Shown here: piece by piece, positions 43,136-55,689 of the stretch
Layout of the letters: the number at the start of each line of letters is the position of its first letter
How positions within the stretch are numbered: position 1 is the first letter of the stretch
NCBI RefSeq assembly: GCF_963082655.1
Contig: NC_081552.1
Span: 67,129,465 to 67,193,464 of the forward strand
Length of the DNA stretch: 64,000 nt
Direction: 5' to 3'
Source of the DNA: Stomoxys calcitrans
Lineage: Eukaryota; Arthropoda; Insecta; Diptera; Muscidae
The notes under the pieces: generated by a model
Seen by the model: the letters and a program-made list of their open reading frames with translations, nothing else
What the model was told of the DNA's origin: nothing
The model's database searches: none
Position numbers and translations under genes: made by a program

Positions 43136-43911
43136 AACAAGTAAAAGCGGGCTAAATTCGAACGAATTTTGGGAACCCACAACCATGGATTCTGCCAAAA
43201 ATTTACATAAAATAAATTTAATTAAAGGGCATAATTTTATTCTACATACCAAACTTCTGTTAAAACCGTTATTGGAAGTCATAATAGAACAGAGTATGCA
43301 AAATTTTAGACAAATCGGATAAAAATCGCGGCTTGTGAGGGCTCAAGAAGTCGGTTTATATGGGAGCTATATCATGTTCTTGATCGATATGAACAGTACA
43401 AAATATCGATCTTTTTAAAAAAAAATAAACCGATCGGAACCATATACGACACGGATGTCGAAAAGCCTCACATAAGTCACTGTGTCAAATTTCAGAGAAA
43501 TCGGGCCAAGTAGCAGAAAAATGTCGAAGAGCCTAACACAACTCACTGCGTCAAATTTCAGTGAAATCGGGCCAAGTTGCAGAAAAATTTCGAAGAGCCT
43601 AACACAACTCACTGTCCCAAATTTCGGCGAAATCGGACAATAAATGCGCCTTTTACGGCCCCAAAACCTAAAATCGAGAAATCGGTCTATATGGAAGCTT
43701 ATCCAAACCTGGATCGAACTAAGCCAACTTGAAGAAAGACATTGAAGGGCCGAACGCAACTCGCTGACCCAAATTTCGGCGACATCGTACGATGAATGCA
43801 CTTTTTATGGGCTCAAGAATATACTTTATAGGGTCGGAAATGGATATTTCGATGTGTTGCAAACGGAATGACAAAATTAATATACCCCCATCCTTCGGTG
43901 GTGAGTATAAA
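43136..43911 (-). mobile_element. Chimeric DINE-like Helentron (A' 3' end, B 5' part)
   Basis: The 3' side reads CAAGTAAAAGCGGGCTAAA, a damaged palindrome and TTTTGGGAACCCAC of subtype A'. After one A' monomer the array switches to family B (CGGTCTATATGG, AACTCACTGTCCCAAATTTC). It ends with a core lacking the GTCY run and GGTGGTGAGTATAAAAA. Confidence 0.75.
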
Positions 43912-44040
43912 AATGCGAGCAAACTCAGCCACATTTCGAAGCGTATACCAATGGAAGGATTAGGTAGCTTTTTTACAGTAATATTCCACCAATTAAAGTA
44001 ATCTCCTCCAACAAAATTTCTAAAAAAAATTCTAAAAAAT
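43912..44040. repeat. Paralogue of the flanks of the 18.85-21.19 kb DINE
   Basis: It reads continuously across the point where the other copy carries the DINE: ...TATTCCACCAATTAA|AGTAATCTCCTCCAAC... versus ...TATTTCACAAATTAA[DINE]CATCTCTTTCAAC.... Both then share AAAATTTCTAAAAAAA. Confidence 0.6.
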
Positions 44041-44159
44041 GCCTAATGCCTAGAGTTGAATGTAGAATACATTTTTTTCCAGCAGACGTGTGAAGATTTT
44101 GTTAGTTGAAATAGCTGTAAGAAAAAATATCAGCGTACTTTACTCTCAAAAACCATTTT

Positions 44160-44520
44160 TCTTATTGCCATTGGTTTTAGGGGAAGTTAATGGGATGATG
44201 CGTCCCCCAAATCTTAATCCCGAAATTGGATATCAAATTCGTTTTCTAATCTCAAATTGTTTTCATTTGAGCCCAATATTGCCATGGCTGGTAAACTTGT
44301 CCCCATTGGGGGGTGTTTTGGGTGAGGGGAGGTCAATAAATACTTGGTCCCACATTTTGGAGTCATATACGTACTCTACTCTAAAATACCTTTAATTTGA
44401 GCCCCATATTGCCAAGACCAGTAAAGAAGTCCTGTTTGGAACGTGTTTTGCAGTAGGGGTGGAACCCCAGAACCCCACTTGGTCCCGAAAATGGGTATCC
44501 ATTTCGTGCTCTACTCTCCA
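44160..44520 (+). repeat. Family C tandem array
   Basis: About three monomers (TTGAGCCCAATATTGCCATG, GGGTGTTTTGGG). It ends at a short (TTAGG)n-like run TTAGGTTAGGTTAGGATAGG at 44525. Confidence 0.65.
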
Positions 44521-44554
44521 ATAAGTTAGGTTAGGTTAGGATAGGTTGAAAATA

Positions 44555-45106
44555 GGGTGTAGATTTAATCCGCCCCATGCCACTATGGCGTTAATATCCT
44601 TCTTACACTGCAAGACTGTTCATGACCTTACCGTCCTGGTTGTTATTGTCTTTAAGGCAATTTTACTGTCGGTAAAGATGTTCACACTCGACGTCATTGC
44701 GTTAACACCACACCACTTCACGCATTCCGTGAGCGCCCGGATCACCGTATAATGGTCAGGCAAAACAGATCTCAGTCCCTGAGTTCTCAATGTGGACTCC
44801 AGGCCCACTCTGTCCTCTAGCTATGGTCCATCCGTGTAACATGATCTCCAAGATGGCAATACTAGCGTTCCATCACTCGACTTCAAGGTTCATCTCAGGT
44901 ATCTGATCGGAAACCTCTTTCCTTCCTTCCAAGTTTCCTATCGTCGCCTCGATTATACCGCGATGGTAAGAGCTGCTCCCATCCTCAATCCATTCTCCCA
45001 TCGTCTTAAGTCTCATAGCCACAGTGGCTGCCTCACACTTAATCTGTATGTCAATGGGTCGGACATCTAGAATAGTCTCCAGTGTCCTTGTGGGCGTACT
45101 CTCCAA
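44555..45106 (-). pseudogene. LINE ORF2 fragment, RT thumb to RNase H
   Basis: On the minus strand one frame reads DVRPIDIQIKCEAATVAMRL, then MGEWIED...YHRGIIEATIG, typical of the region after the RT. Another reads a CYTDGP block, then TECVKWCGVN and VNIFTDSKIALKTITTRTV. The YTDG and FTDS aspartates are RNase H active-site positions. The glutamate block between them is damaged, and there are stops and shifts. It belongs to a LINE clade that carries RNase H (I/LOA-like), distinct from the Jockey and RTE-like pieces here. Confidence 0.7.
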
Positions 45107-45628
45107 TACCTTTCTCTATATTTCTATGGTCGGTATATATGTCCGATTTAGGGGTGCTTTGGAGAGTGCGGTGGATCACCAAACACTTAGCCCTACCAGA
45201 ATATTAGCATTATGCTCTTTTTTGAAATATCATTTATTTAAATCTCATATTGCCATTGGTTTAAACGGATCAATCACTAGGTCCCGAATTGGATATCAAA
45301 TTCGTTTTCTAATCACATTTACCATTCATTGGAGCCCCTTATTGCAATAGTCAGCAAGTATGTCCGGTTTGGGGGATTGATCTTAAAAACTGCCAACATC
45401 GTGCTGTACACTCTTTGAGCCGCAAATTGTCATGGTGAATGTTGATTCGTGCTCTACTCCCAAAGGTCCTTAATTTGAGCCGAATATATTTCCATAGTCG
45501 GCAAAGATGTCCGATTTGGGGGCATGTAATGAAGGATGGGGCGGCCACTGAGTGGCTTGGTCCAATATCTTTCATTTGAGCCCCATACTGAAATAGTCAA
45601 AAAATACGTCTTATTTGGGGGTGGGGGT
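45107..45628 (+). repeat. Family C tandem array, diverged
   Basis: About four monomers with ATATGTCCGATTTAGGGG, AAATTCGTTTTCTAATC and TTTCATTTGAGCCCCATA. It directly abuts a DINE 3' fragment. Confidence 0.6.
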
Positions 45629-45961
45629 GATAACTTCCAACAACTGTGGTTAGTATGGTCCAAATCAGTTGATTACCTGATATAGCTTCCACATAAACCG
45701 ATCCCGGGTCTTGATTCCTTGAGCCGCTAGAGTGCGCAATTATTACCCGATATGGCTGAAATTTTGCACAATGACTTCCACTTTGGTCGCCAAAAACTAA
45801 ACCAAATATGACCCCAATCGGTTCATAACTTGGTATTGCTCCAAAAGTATAACAATTATTATCCATTATCCTTTGTTTGCCTATAAAAAGGTTTCGGGAA
45901 AGGAACTTGACAAATGCGATAAGATTCGACTCGGCCGCACTTAGCACACTTTTCCTTGTTA
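45629..45961 (+). mobile_element. DINE-like Helentron, family A, 3' fragment
   Basis: Two monomers, then a deletion that removes GGTGGAGGGTATA, leaving GCGATAAGATTCGACTCGG and CTTTTCCTTGTT. The 5' part is replaced by family C. Confidence 0.7.
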
Positions 45962-46204
45962 TATATAAGATGTTATCATAAAGACCATTCTTTTTTTGTT
46001 CCTGGAAAAATTTTAATGATTAAATATGCTGTCATTATAGCCGTTAACGCTGAACACCCAATTTTCAAATGCTGTCATTTGTTACCTATAAGAAAATTTA
46101 ATTGAAAATTCTACTGAAACTAATCTAAAATTTAGCATTTAGTAAAAATTCACGAAAATGTAAAATTCTAAGACGATCCAGCAATATCCGTCCGTCCGTA
46201 CGTA

Positions 46205-46340
46205 CGTCTTACGTACGCGTACTAAATTCGGCCGAGTCGAACCTTATATACCCTTGACCATTGATCGCCCTTATCAACTTCTGTGTCCGGTATCCCTTTA
46301 TACGCAAGAAAAGTTCTTTGGGCGTGTTCTCTTCATAGAC
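46205..46340 (-). mobile_element. DINE-like Helentron, family A, 3' scrap
   Basis: CGTACTAAATTCGGCCGAGTC, TATACCCTTGACCATTGATC. A second, independent 3' end begins only 140 bp later. The lead-in TCCGTCCGTACGTACGTCTT with ACGTACGCGTAC is a small GTCY-derived palindrome. Confidence 0.65.
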
Positions 46341-46348
46341 GGGAACTC

Positions 46349-46820
46349 AACAAGTGAAAGCACGTTAAGTTCGGCCGAGCCGAATCTTATGTACCCTCCA
46401 CCAAGGTTCGCTTTTGACAAGTTCTTTAAATGACTTTTTCATATATATGGGAGATAGATCTACAGATACATATGGATCGTACTTGTCATGACAATTAGAA
46501 GACATAAAAAAAACCACGTCCAAAATTTCTGCCAAATAGTTGCGCCGCCTAGAGGCTCAAGAAGTCAAAACGGGCAATCGGTTTAAATTGCAGCCGTATC
46601 GGGTTATAAACCTATTTGTACTGTAATTGGCATGGCTGTTGAAACCAAAAGCGAAACTTTACGTGCAAAATTTCAGTCAAATCGGGTGATAATAGCACCT
46701 TCTAGAAGCTTAAGAATTCATATCTGAAGATCGTTTTATATGTCAGCTATATCAGGTTATGAACCGATTTGAACCATGCTTAGCACAGTTGTTAGAAGTC
46801 GGAATAAAACACTTCACTCA
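46349..46820 (-). mobile_element. DINE-like Helentron, family A, 3' part
   Basis: CAAGTGAAAGCACGTTAAG, TTCGGCCGAGCCGAA, TACCCTCCACCAAGG and about three monomers. The 5' core is missing. Confidence 0.7.
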
Positions 46821-46844
46821 AGAAATATATTTCTTGATCCTCAA

Positions 46845-47350
46845 AAAGGCGCAATTCATTCATTTTGTACAACGACTTCTTCTATGACCTTCAACATCCA
46901 AACCAAGTATGGCCCGAATCGGTCAACAACCTGACTATAGCTCCAATAGCATGGCAATTTTTACCCATTATCCTTTGTTTTCCGATAAATAAATACCAGG
47001 CAAAGAACTTGACAAATGCGATCCATGGTGGAGGGTATATAAGCCATAAAAAGCGCATTTATTTTCCGATTTCTCTGAAATTGTTCACAATGAGTTGTAT
47101 TGGGCTCTTCAACATCCGTGCTGATGATAGAATTATCACCCGTTTTATGGTCTAGGGCAGTGAATTGTGTTAGAACCCTCGACATCGCTGACGAGTTTGG
47201 TCCATAACAGACCATATTTCCATATAGCTGCTAAGGTTTCATGAAAGATGTGTTTTTCACCGGACGTGAGGTTGTGCGGCTAATATGTGTATCCGAGATG
47301 GTGGGAGTCCAATGTTCTACCCGGCCGAACTTAATTCGTTTTTACTTGTT
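46845..47350 (+). mobile_element. Fused DINE 3' ends (A then B)
   Basis: A family A 3' end runs to CCATGGTGGAGGGTATATAAG at about 47042. It is cut exactly there and joined to family B monomers (CCATAAAAAGCGCATTTATT). These end GAGATGGTGGGAGTCC, TTCTACCCGGCCGAA and TTTTTACTTGTT. Confidence 0.7.
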
Positions 47351-48535
47351 TTGTAATCAAGTTGCAGGTCGTATTTGTTATCCAATCGTAACGAAAATTT
47401 TCACATACCACTTGTTTATCCTAGAGTTACTTATACATCGCCTGATTTACTTACAACCCATCTGCACGCAATTTGGTAAGCATTGTGTTTCACCCATCTG
47501 AAAGGCTCTATTTCCTCAAAATTTGTTTAAATGAATAGTGAATAAAACTTACAACACAGTATTTTTTAACAAAATTAATATTTTTTTACTAAAAAAATAC
47601 TGCTTCGTACAAAAGCAATGTCCATTCTTTGTAATTGGTATTTGCAAATTTAACCTATTTTATACTTTTCAACGCAAATACTTTTAATATTTATAGGCAA
47701 TTAAGCAATAAAATATAACTTTCATCAGCCTACAAAATAAAAAAAAAAAAAACAAAATGTTGTCCATATAAATTTTACATTAGAAGCCAGGCTACAAAAA
47801 TTGTACAAAGTGCCGTTTGAGGCTCATACATGCATGACTGCTCAAGTAATCACTTGAAATTTTACCAATGGTGTGAAAGGTACAATCCCCTGTCCCATCA
47901 CGCACAACTATATCCTAGTTTTTCGCTTTGCCTACATGCGCTACATGGCATTGCGTTTAATGGGTGTGGTGAACACAATTAAGGTTGCAACTTTTCCGGC
48001 TACATATTTTTGCAACAGTGTATATTTGAATACCCCAAAAAAATTATTCAACTAATTTTTTTTGCTTTTTTCATTTTAATTGTTGGACTATGAGTAAGTG
48101 CGGGTGTGTACATGTTAGGTTGGCACACACAATTACCATTTTTCACTCTGTCATTTGCATTTTCATCAGAAACGTTTTTTTTTTCTCTTTTGTTCCTCTT
48201 CAACATCTATCGAAACAATCGACAATGTTTTGAATGGAAACGATAAAACGGCAAAAGTATAGCAGATGAGGGCACACCATTAAAATACCTCCACCCAACA
48301 CATATACGCCGAGTTATAAGTCAATGTGGTTTGAATGCTATCAAATGCTAATATATTGGAACAAGACTACAAAACATGCGAGGTTTAGAGAGAGGAATGG
48401 TTATCAAAATGTTAAATAAAGTCTTAAATAAACAATTTGAATGGTTCGAAACATCCGATTATTTTTTGCGCTATGTCTCCTATATGCGAGTATGTCGGGC
48501 TTGCATAGGCTGAAAGAAAATTAGGGCTCAGAAGG
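47351..48535. other. Unique DNA, no supported gene
   Basis: About 1.2 kb of AT-rich DNA without DINE or family C sequence. ORFs of about 60 codons have no recognisable domain. Confidence 0.4.
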
Positions 48536-50180
48536 GGGGAAAAGAGAGAAGAAACATCTATTCCGCAGAAAGAAAAAGGAAATGGAAAAACGTGAGTGTG
48601 AGCGAATTTGTACCAAAGAATTAAACATCAAACCGATAGCATTGGTGCAGGCACATTCTCCTGCAGAGACAAAGACGGAAATCTGGTAACTGACACAGAT
48701 AACATGCTGAGGATATGGAAAGAACATTTTACCCAACTGCTAGTGTCCGATGTTGGCGGCGAAGAGGATACCGCAGAACCAATCCCTGCTGATGGTATAG
48801 AATGTTTACCACCTAGCCAGAATGAGATCCAAGTAGAAGAGACCCGACTAAAGAGCAACAAGGCAGCAGGAGCCGACGGGTTACCCGCTGAACTATTTAA
48901 GACCGGAGGCGACATGCTGATAAGGCGTATGCATCAGCTTATCTGCGCAATCTGGCTAGAAGAACGCATACCCGATGATTGGAACCTCAGCATACTATGT
49001 CCCGTACACAAGAAAGGAGACAAGAGGGAATGTGCCAACTACAGAGGAATAAGTCTCCTCCCCATCGCATACAAGATACTCTCAAGCGTACTGTGTGAAA
49101 GATTAAAATCTAAAGTCAATGAGATAATTGGGCCCTATCAATGCGGCTTTAGACCTGGTAAATCCACCCTAAACCAGATATTCACACTGCGCCAAATCCT
49201 GGAAAATACCTGAGAAGCACAAATCAACACCTACCATCTGTTTGTTGACTACAAAGCTGCCTTCGATACTCCTTTACGTTCAAAGGTATTTCAAGCCATG
49301 TCTGAGTTTGGTATCCCTGCAAAATTAATAAGACTCTGCAGGATGATAGTTGCTGATAAGCGTTCCTCAGTAAGAATAGGAAATAATCTTTCCGAACCAT
49401 TTAATACCAAACGAGGTTTCAGACAAGGAGACAGCCTATCGTGTGATCTCTTTAATATCCTACTGGAGAAGATTATACGAGATGCAGATGTGAATAGATA
49501 TGGCACACTAATCACAAGAGAACACATGCTACTCGCATATGCCGACGACATCGATATCATAGGTCGGTCACCGGAAGTAGTAACTGCAGACTTTGAAAGA
49601 ATCGAAAGAAAGTCAGTGAAAATGGGTCTGGCAGTAAATGGAGTTAGGACGAAATGGATGGTTTCAACTCCCAAAAAGCCCTGCACAACCGAAGAGATAA
49701 AGAAAATGGAGAAAGTTGGGAACCACAACTTTGAGATAGTCAGTAACTTTATCTACCCCGGCATCGCCATAACCGAAACGAATGACACCAGTTTTGAGAT
49801 AAAGCGAAGAATAATACTGGCAAACAGATGCTACTTTGGACTAAGTAAGCAGTTTAGAAACAAGGCCACCTCTTGACATATATGGACCAGTTTGCGTTAA
49901 TGGAAAATATAGGCGACGTCAGAACCACGAGCTGTATGATGACGAAAGCATAGTTACACGCATCAAAATATAACGGCTGCGTTGGCTAGGTCATGTTGTC
50001 AGAATGAATGAAGAAGCTCCAGCAAAGAAGTATTTTGAAGGCAAACACGGTGGTACACGAAAACCGGGAAGACCAAAAGCCCTTGGACTTTGTGTCAGAG
50101 ATTTTAGAATGAGCGCAGAAGATCGAGGCGCTTGGAACGCTATTCTACGTTCGGCTAGTGAAACAAGTATTCTGTCGTAG
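48536..50180 (+). pseudogene. RTE-like non-LTR retrotransposon, RT to 3' end
   Basis: A single frame from 48608 to 49876 has one in-frame TGA at 49211-49213. It encodes an intact-looking RT core: KKGDKRECANYRGISLLPIA, CGFRPGKSTLNQIFTLRQIL, motif A in LFVDYKAAFD, FRQGDSLSCDLFNILL, and the catalytic YADD at 49538-49549 in LLAYADDIDIIGRS. After ANRCYFGLSKQF the frame breaks. Sequence resumes downstream with IYGPVCVNGKYRRR and the conserved RLRWLGHVVRMNEEAPAKKY ... GRPKALGL, so about 50 residues are deleted. The N-terminal endonuclease is absent; upstream only a basic KKKEMEKRECERI segment remains. The 3' end is near AAAGTAAAGTAAGG. Clade assignment is from memory of the RT motifs. Confidence 0.85.
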
Positions 50181-50680
50181 CCAATTAAAGTAAAGTAAGG
50201 GGGGAAAAAGGTTTATTGACTTTTATTTCTGAAGTTCTTGGCTGACGGAAAGGACATTAGTCGTTCGTCGATTCCACATACAAACAGTTTGATCTCTCGT
50301 TTATGTATAGTCCTGCCAATTGGTCGTTTAATTACATAGAAATGCGATTTACTGGAGGGTCTTGTATTTCTGGTGAACATTCTTACCTCGGATATATAAA
50401 GACAAATATCAGAGGAAAGCACTTTGTGAATGTGGCGATAGATTCCGATGAAGCAGAAGGGAAACCAAAGAGCTTGATACCCTGCTTTCTTTTCCCTTGA
50501 TCTGGGTCAATTTTGAAGCTCCTGCCCATTTGCATATACATTTAATTTTCGCTCTGATTTAGCTTGCTCAAAGCTGGAGAAACCCCAAGCGCTTGAATAC
50601 TTCTTTCGATACTTCGAATAGGGAACACCCTTTTGTATCTTCATGTCAATATCTGTACCGCCAATAGGTAATGACCATGG
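50181..50680. other. Unassigned spacer
   Basis: ORFs of about 65 codons on both strands overlap (50213-50500), without recognisable domains. Confidence 0.35.
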
Positions 50681-50765
50681 AGGCCTCTTAGGCGGAGGTA
50701 AGCATGTCCACCTTTGTAACTGAACTTCTGAGTTCGACCCCCAGCTACAACATGAATGAATTTAA
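50680..50765 (+). mobile_element. Diverged tRNA-like SINE head
   Basis: GGCGGAGGTAAGCATGTCCA and TGAGTTCGACCCCCAG align with the box A and box B regions of the SINE at 55877-56155 (GTAGAGGTTAGCATGTCCGC, GGGTTCGAATCC). The body does not follow, so this is a remnant or a different SINE. Confidence 0.35.
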
Positions 50766-51069
50766 ATCGAACAACACTCATTCATATGAGAAAAGTATCC
50801 CTGCTATTAATGAATGGCATGATCATGGGGCACTACAGAGCTTTTCGTGCATTAAAAGACGACTTATGTCACTGTCATGAATGAATTGAATTCAAAAATT
50901 GTCGATAAGAAAATAAGAAAACAAGTAAAAACCCAATAACTAAATAACAGGTTAATACGTATATAACGTTATTAGGTCAAGTCCTTAGCAGCTATATCGA
51001 TGGTTCGATCTGAATTAAACTCGCCAGGTACGTCAAGGGGGTCTAACACAATTCACTGTCCTAGACCAT

Positions 51070-51790
51070 ACCAAGTAAAAGCGTATTAGTTCGGCCGGGC
51101 TGAATCTTGAGAACATACCACCATGGATTCTGCTAAAAATTTATACCAAATTTATATGAAGGGCATAATTTTATTCTACAAACCAAACTTCTGTCAAACG
51201 AGCAAAAATTAAGCTTCTAGGAACCGAACAAAGATGGCCGAGAGACCGGTTTACATGGGAGCTATATCAGGTTATAGACTGATTTGGACCGTATTTGGCG
51301 CAGTTGTTAGACTGCTTTGGACCGTATTTGGCACAGTTGTTGGCAAACTACATGTAAAATTTCTGCCCAATAGGACAAAAATTGGGGCGTACTAGGACTC
51401 AAGAAGTCAAATGAGGAGATCGGTTTATATGGGAACTATATCAGGTTATAGACCGATTTGAACTGTACTTGGCACAATTGTTGGAAGTGGTAACAGAAAA
51501 CTACATGTAAAATTTCGGCCCAATAGGACAAAAATTGTGGCTTTCTAGGACTCAAGAAATCAAATCGGGAGATCGGTTTATATGGGGGCTATATCAGGTT
51601 ATAGACCGATTTGGACCGTACTTGGCACAGTCATAAAAAAACACTACGTGTAAATTTTCCGACAAAAATTGCGGCTTTTAAGGGCTTAAGAAATAAAATC
51701 GGGAGATCGGTTTATATGGAAGCTATATCATGTTATAGACCGATTTGATCCGTACTTGGCACAGTTGTTGAAATGCAGTAAACAGAAAAG
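51070..51790 (-). mobile_element. DINE-like Helentron, family A', 3' part
   Basis: CAAGTAAAAGCGTATTAG, TTCGGCCGGGCTGAA, CATACCACCATGGATTC, then about four monomers (GGAGATCGGTTTATATGGG). It is truncated where a LINE begins near 51790. Confidence 0.75.
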
Positions 51791-51794
51791 AGAG

Positions 51795-52578
51795 TTCGCA
51801 ACCAAACTTCAATGCTCACAGCCATCAGCATGATTTTCGAAATCAATATAATTTGCCAAATATGTCCTATTCAGAGGTAAGCATAGGCGTTGAACTAAGT
51901 CCAATTATTCTCCTGCAAAAGATTGTACCCATGCTTAACAAGCAAATTGAGTTGACAAATATCCTCAGTAACAAGATGTCAATGATCATGATAAATTGTG
52001 CTAGGTCTTATCATATCCATATGGAATGCCAACGCCGTTACCAACCATTTAAACGAAATGAAGTATTTCTAAAACTAAACCATGCAGACATATTTTTAAT
52101 TTCTGAAACCCATTTAACGAGCAGATCCTTTATTCGAGTACGTGGATATGACCTTATTGGTTCTAATCACCCAGATGACAAGGCACATGGCTGTGCAGCC
52201 ATTTTGATCAAGAGCAATATTAATTACGAAATTTCTGAGCAGTTTTACGAAAAATCTCTTCATATCGCAGGAGTAAAAGTCAAATGCAACAACAATGACG
52301 TAGCTTTGAAATACAGCTTTGGGAAACAGCAAGCAAGTCAAATATTGAAATCTTGAAATTGAATCGAAAACACTTAGATCACTTTGTGAATAATATAAAT
52401 ATACCTAAGAATCTTAATATTCCAATGGTAGTTGAAGAAATTAGGAATTACAGTACAAATTACCTAACTAGGCTCAGCAACCATCCAAGTGTATTAGCTA
52501 TAACTCTTTAAGATGATACTGATGAAATGAAAAGACTTAAACGACTGCATATTCTAGATCTCCCACTAAGACAATAAA
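51795..52578 (+). pseudogene. Jockey/X-type LINE with large internal deletion
   Basis: A 167-codon frame (51853-52356) ends ORF1-like sequence and enters the ORF2 endonuclease. RNEVFLKLNHADIFLISETH contains the conserved SETHL glutamate block, and then SFIRVRGYDLIGSNHPDDKA and HGCAAILIKSNINYEIS follow. At about 52320 it jumps to the ORF2 C-terminus in another frame: VEILKLNRKHLDHFVNNINI, then NHPSVLAITL and KRLKRLHILDLPLRQ. The whole RT is missing. The copy is dead but both ends are fairly well preserved, suggesting a deletion after or during insertion. Confidence 0.75.
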
Positions 52579-52585
52579 TACTTTT

Positions 52586-53408
52586 TTTGTTTTTATACCC
52601 TCCACCATAAGATGGGGGGTATACTAATTTCGTCATTCTGTTTGTTTGTATGTCGATCTAGCCATGTCCGTCCGTCTGTCTGTCGAAAGCACGCTAACTT
52701 CCGAAGGAGTAAAGCTAGCCGCTTGAAATTTTGGACAAATACTTCTTATTGGAGTAGATCGGTTGGTATTGATATCCAACATCTGTGCCAAGAATGGTTC
52801 AAATCGGTCTATAACCTGAAATAGCTGTCATATAAACCGATCTTGGGTCTTGAGTTCTTGAGCCTCTAGAGGGCGCAATTCTTATCCCATTTGAATGAAT
52901 TTTGGCACGACGTGTTTTGTTATGATATCCAACAACTGTGCCAAGTATTGTTGAAATCAATTCATAACCTGATATAGCTGTCATATAAACCGATCTGGAA
53001 TCTTGACTTCTTGAGCCTGTAGAGGTCGCAATTATTATCCGATTTGCCTGAAATTTTGTACGACGGATTCTCTCATGACCGTCAACATACGTGTTTATTA
53101 TGGTCTGAATTGGTCTAAAGCCCGATACAGCTCTCATATAAATCGATCTCTCTATTTTACTTCTTGAGCCCCCAAAGGGCGCAATTCTTATTCGAATTGG
53201 CTGACATTTTACACAGGTCTCCAACATATAATTTAATTGTGGTCCAAACCGGACCATATCTTGTTATCGCTCTAATAGCAGAGCAAATCTTTTCTTATAT
53301 CCTGTTTTGCCTAAGAAGAGATGCCGGGAAAAGAACTCGACAAATGCGATCCATGGTGGAGGGTATATAAGATTCGGCCCGGCCGAATATAGCACGCTTT
53401 TACTTGTT
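52586..53408 (+). mobile_element. DINE-like Helentron, family A, with core deletion
   Basis: TTTTTATACCCTCCACCATAA starts it. The core jumps from TCATTCTGTTTG to TATGTCGATCTAGCC, losing the AAAGTATATATATTC block. GTCCGTCCGTCTGTCTG, about three monomers, GGTGGAGGGTATATAAG, TTCGGCCCGGCCGAA and TTTTACTTGTT follow. Confidence 0.85.
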
Positions 53409-53459
53409 GTTTTTAATTTTTATATTTTAAGCCGAATATGTTACGTATTATATAATTAA

Positions 53460-54997
53460 AGAAGTAAAAAGGCGTTAAGTTCGGCCGGGCCGAACTTTAG
53501 ATACCCACCACCTCGGGTATATATATAAACCACCTTTCGTCAAATAAGGGAAAAAAGCATACCTTATGACCCCTAGCAGCTATATAGTAAGTACAAGTCA
53601 TCGTTCAACTGCATAAAACAAAATTTTGCTCTTTTTAGTAGCTATATCTAAAAATAAACCGCTCTGAACCATAAACGACACGGACGTCGAAAAGCCTAAC
53701 GTACGTCACTGAGTAAAATTTCAGTGAAATCGGATTATAAAAGCGCCTTTTTATGGGCCAAGGCTTTTCATCGAGATATCGGTCTATATGGCAGCTATAT
53801 CCAAATCTGGACCGATTTCGACCAAGTTGCAGATACATGTCGAAGAGCCTAACACAACTCACTGTCCCAAATTTCGGCGACATCGGACAATAAATCCGCC
53901 TTTTATGGGCTCAAAACCTTAAATCGAGAGATCGGTCTATATGGTAGCTGTATCCAAATCTGAACCGATCTGAGCCAAATTGACAAAGAGTGGCGAAGGG
54001 CCTAAGACAACTCACTTTCCCAAATTTCAGCAAAATCGGATAATAAATGTGCCTTTTATGGGTCTAAGACCCTAAATCGGAGGATCGGTCTATATGGCAG
54101 CTATATCCAAAACTGGACCGATCTGGGCCAAACGGCGAAGGACGTCGAAGAGCCTAAGACAACTCACTGTCCCAAATTTCAGCAAAATCGGATAATAAAT
54201 GTGCCTTTTATGGGCCTAAGACCCTAAATCGGAGGATCGGTCTATATGGCAGCTATATCCAAAACTGGACCGATCTGGGCCAAACGGCGAAGGACGTCGA
54301 AGAGCCTAAGACAACTCACTGTCCCAAATTTCAGAAAAATCGGATAATAAATGTGCCTTTTATGGGCCTAAGACCCTAAATCGGAGGATCGGTCTATATG
54401 GCAGCTATATGCAAATCTGAACCGATCTGAGCCAAATTTAAGAAGAATGTCGAAGGGCCTAACACAGCTCACTGTCCCAAATTTGAACAAAATCGGATAA
54501 TAAATGTGGCTTTTTTGGGCCTAAGACCCTTAATCTGAGGATCGGTCTATATGGCAGCTATATCCAAATCTGGACCGATCTGAGCCAAATTGACGAAGGA
54601 TGTCGAAGGGCTTAACACAACTCACTGTCCCAAATTTCAGCAAAATCGGATAATAAATGTGGCTTTTATGTGCCATAGACCCTAAATCGGAGGATCGGTC
54701 TATATGGGGGCTATATCAAGATATAGTCCGATATAGCTCATCTTCGAACTTAACCTGCTTATGAACAAAAAAGACTCTGTGCAAAATTTCAGCTCAATAT
54801 CTCAATTTTTGAAAACTGTAGCCTGATTTCAACAGACAGACGGACAGACGGACAGACGGACGGACATGTCTAGATCGTCTTAGATTTTTACGCTGATCAA
54901 AAATATATACTTTATAGGGTCGGAAATGGATATTTCGATGTGTTGCAAACGGAATGACAAAATTAATATACCCCCATCCGTCGGTGGTGGGTATAAA
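53460..54997 (-). mobile_element. DINE-like Helentron, family B, complete
   Basis: AAGTAAAAAGGCGTTAAG, TTCGGCCGGGCCGAA, GATACCCACCACCTCGG, about seven monomers, a (GACAGACG)n run, the core and GGTGGTGGGTATAAAAA. Two adjacent monomers (54065 and 54218) are nearly identical, so recently duplicated. Confidence 0.9.
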
Positions 54998-55134
54998 AAT
55001 ATAAGATGAATTTACTTTGTTAAAAGAATAATATGTGTTTGATTTAGGTTCAATAGAACTTAATATTTCTTTCATTTTTTATAAAATGTTGCTTCCTTGT
55101 AAACAGATTGCAAATAAAGAACTTCTACAAAATA

Positions 55135-55350
55135 AAAAATATCTGTCCAATATTTTAAGCGGCTAGCTTTACGCGTTCGACCGCTATCGTGATTTCCGGG
55201 GACGGACATGGCTTGATCGATTCGGAACGTCGATACGATCAAGAATATATATACTTTATGGGGTCTTAGACGAATATTTCGAGGTGTTACAAACCGAACG
55301 GTACAAACTAGATTAGTATACCAACATCCTATGGTGGTGGGTATAAAAAA
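55135..55350 (-). mobile_element. DINE-like Helentron, 5' core fragment (A')
   Basis: AAGCGGCTAGCTTTACGCG, a reduced GGGGACGGACATGGC, GAATATATATACTTTATGG and GGTGGTGGGTATAAAAA. No monomers remain. Confidence 0.75.
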
Positions 55351-55689
55351 GAAGATAAATCTATATGGTAGGTACATCCGATCAATACCATATTCGGGAT
55401 GTGTACAGGTTTAATACAACTCACTGTAACAAAATTCATCAAAATGAGGTAATAAATGCGCCTTTTCTGACCCTTAGACCTTATATCAGGAGATCGTCAT
55501 ATATGACAGCTATATCCAAATATAGACCGATCTGGACCATATAGAGCATGGATGCAATCGGTTTAATACATGCGCCTTCTTTGGGGCCAAGAACTTAAAT
55601 CGGCAGATCGGTCTATATAGGGCTATAGCCAAATATAGCTCAATCGGACATAAAATCTAGGGATCCACAGCTATACAAATGCAAATTGC

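Noticed and set aside
44525..44545. TTAGG telomere-like repeat
   Set aside because: Only about three imperfect units; a common simple motif in insect DNA and flies do not use TTAGG telomeres.
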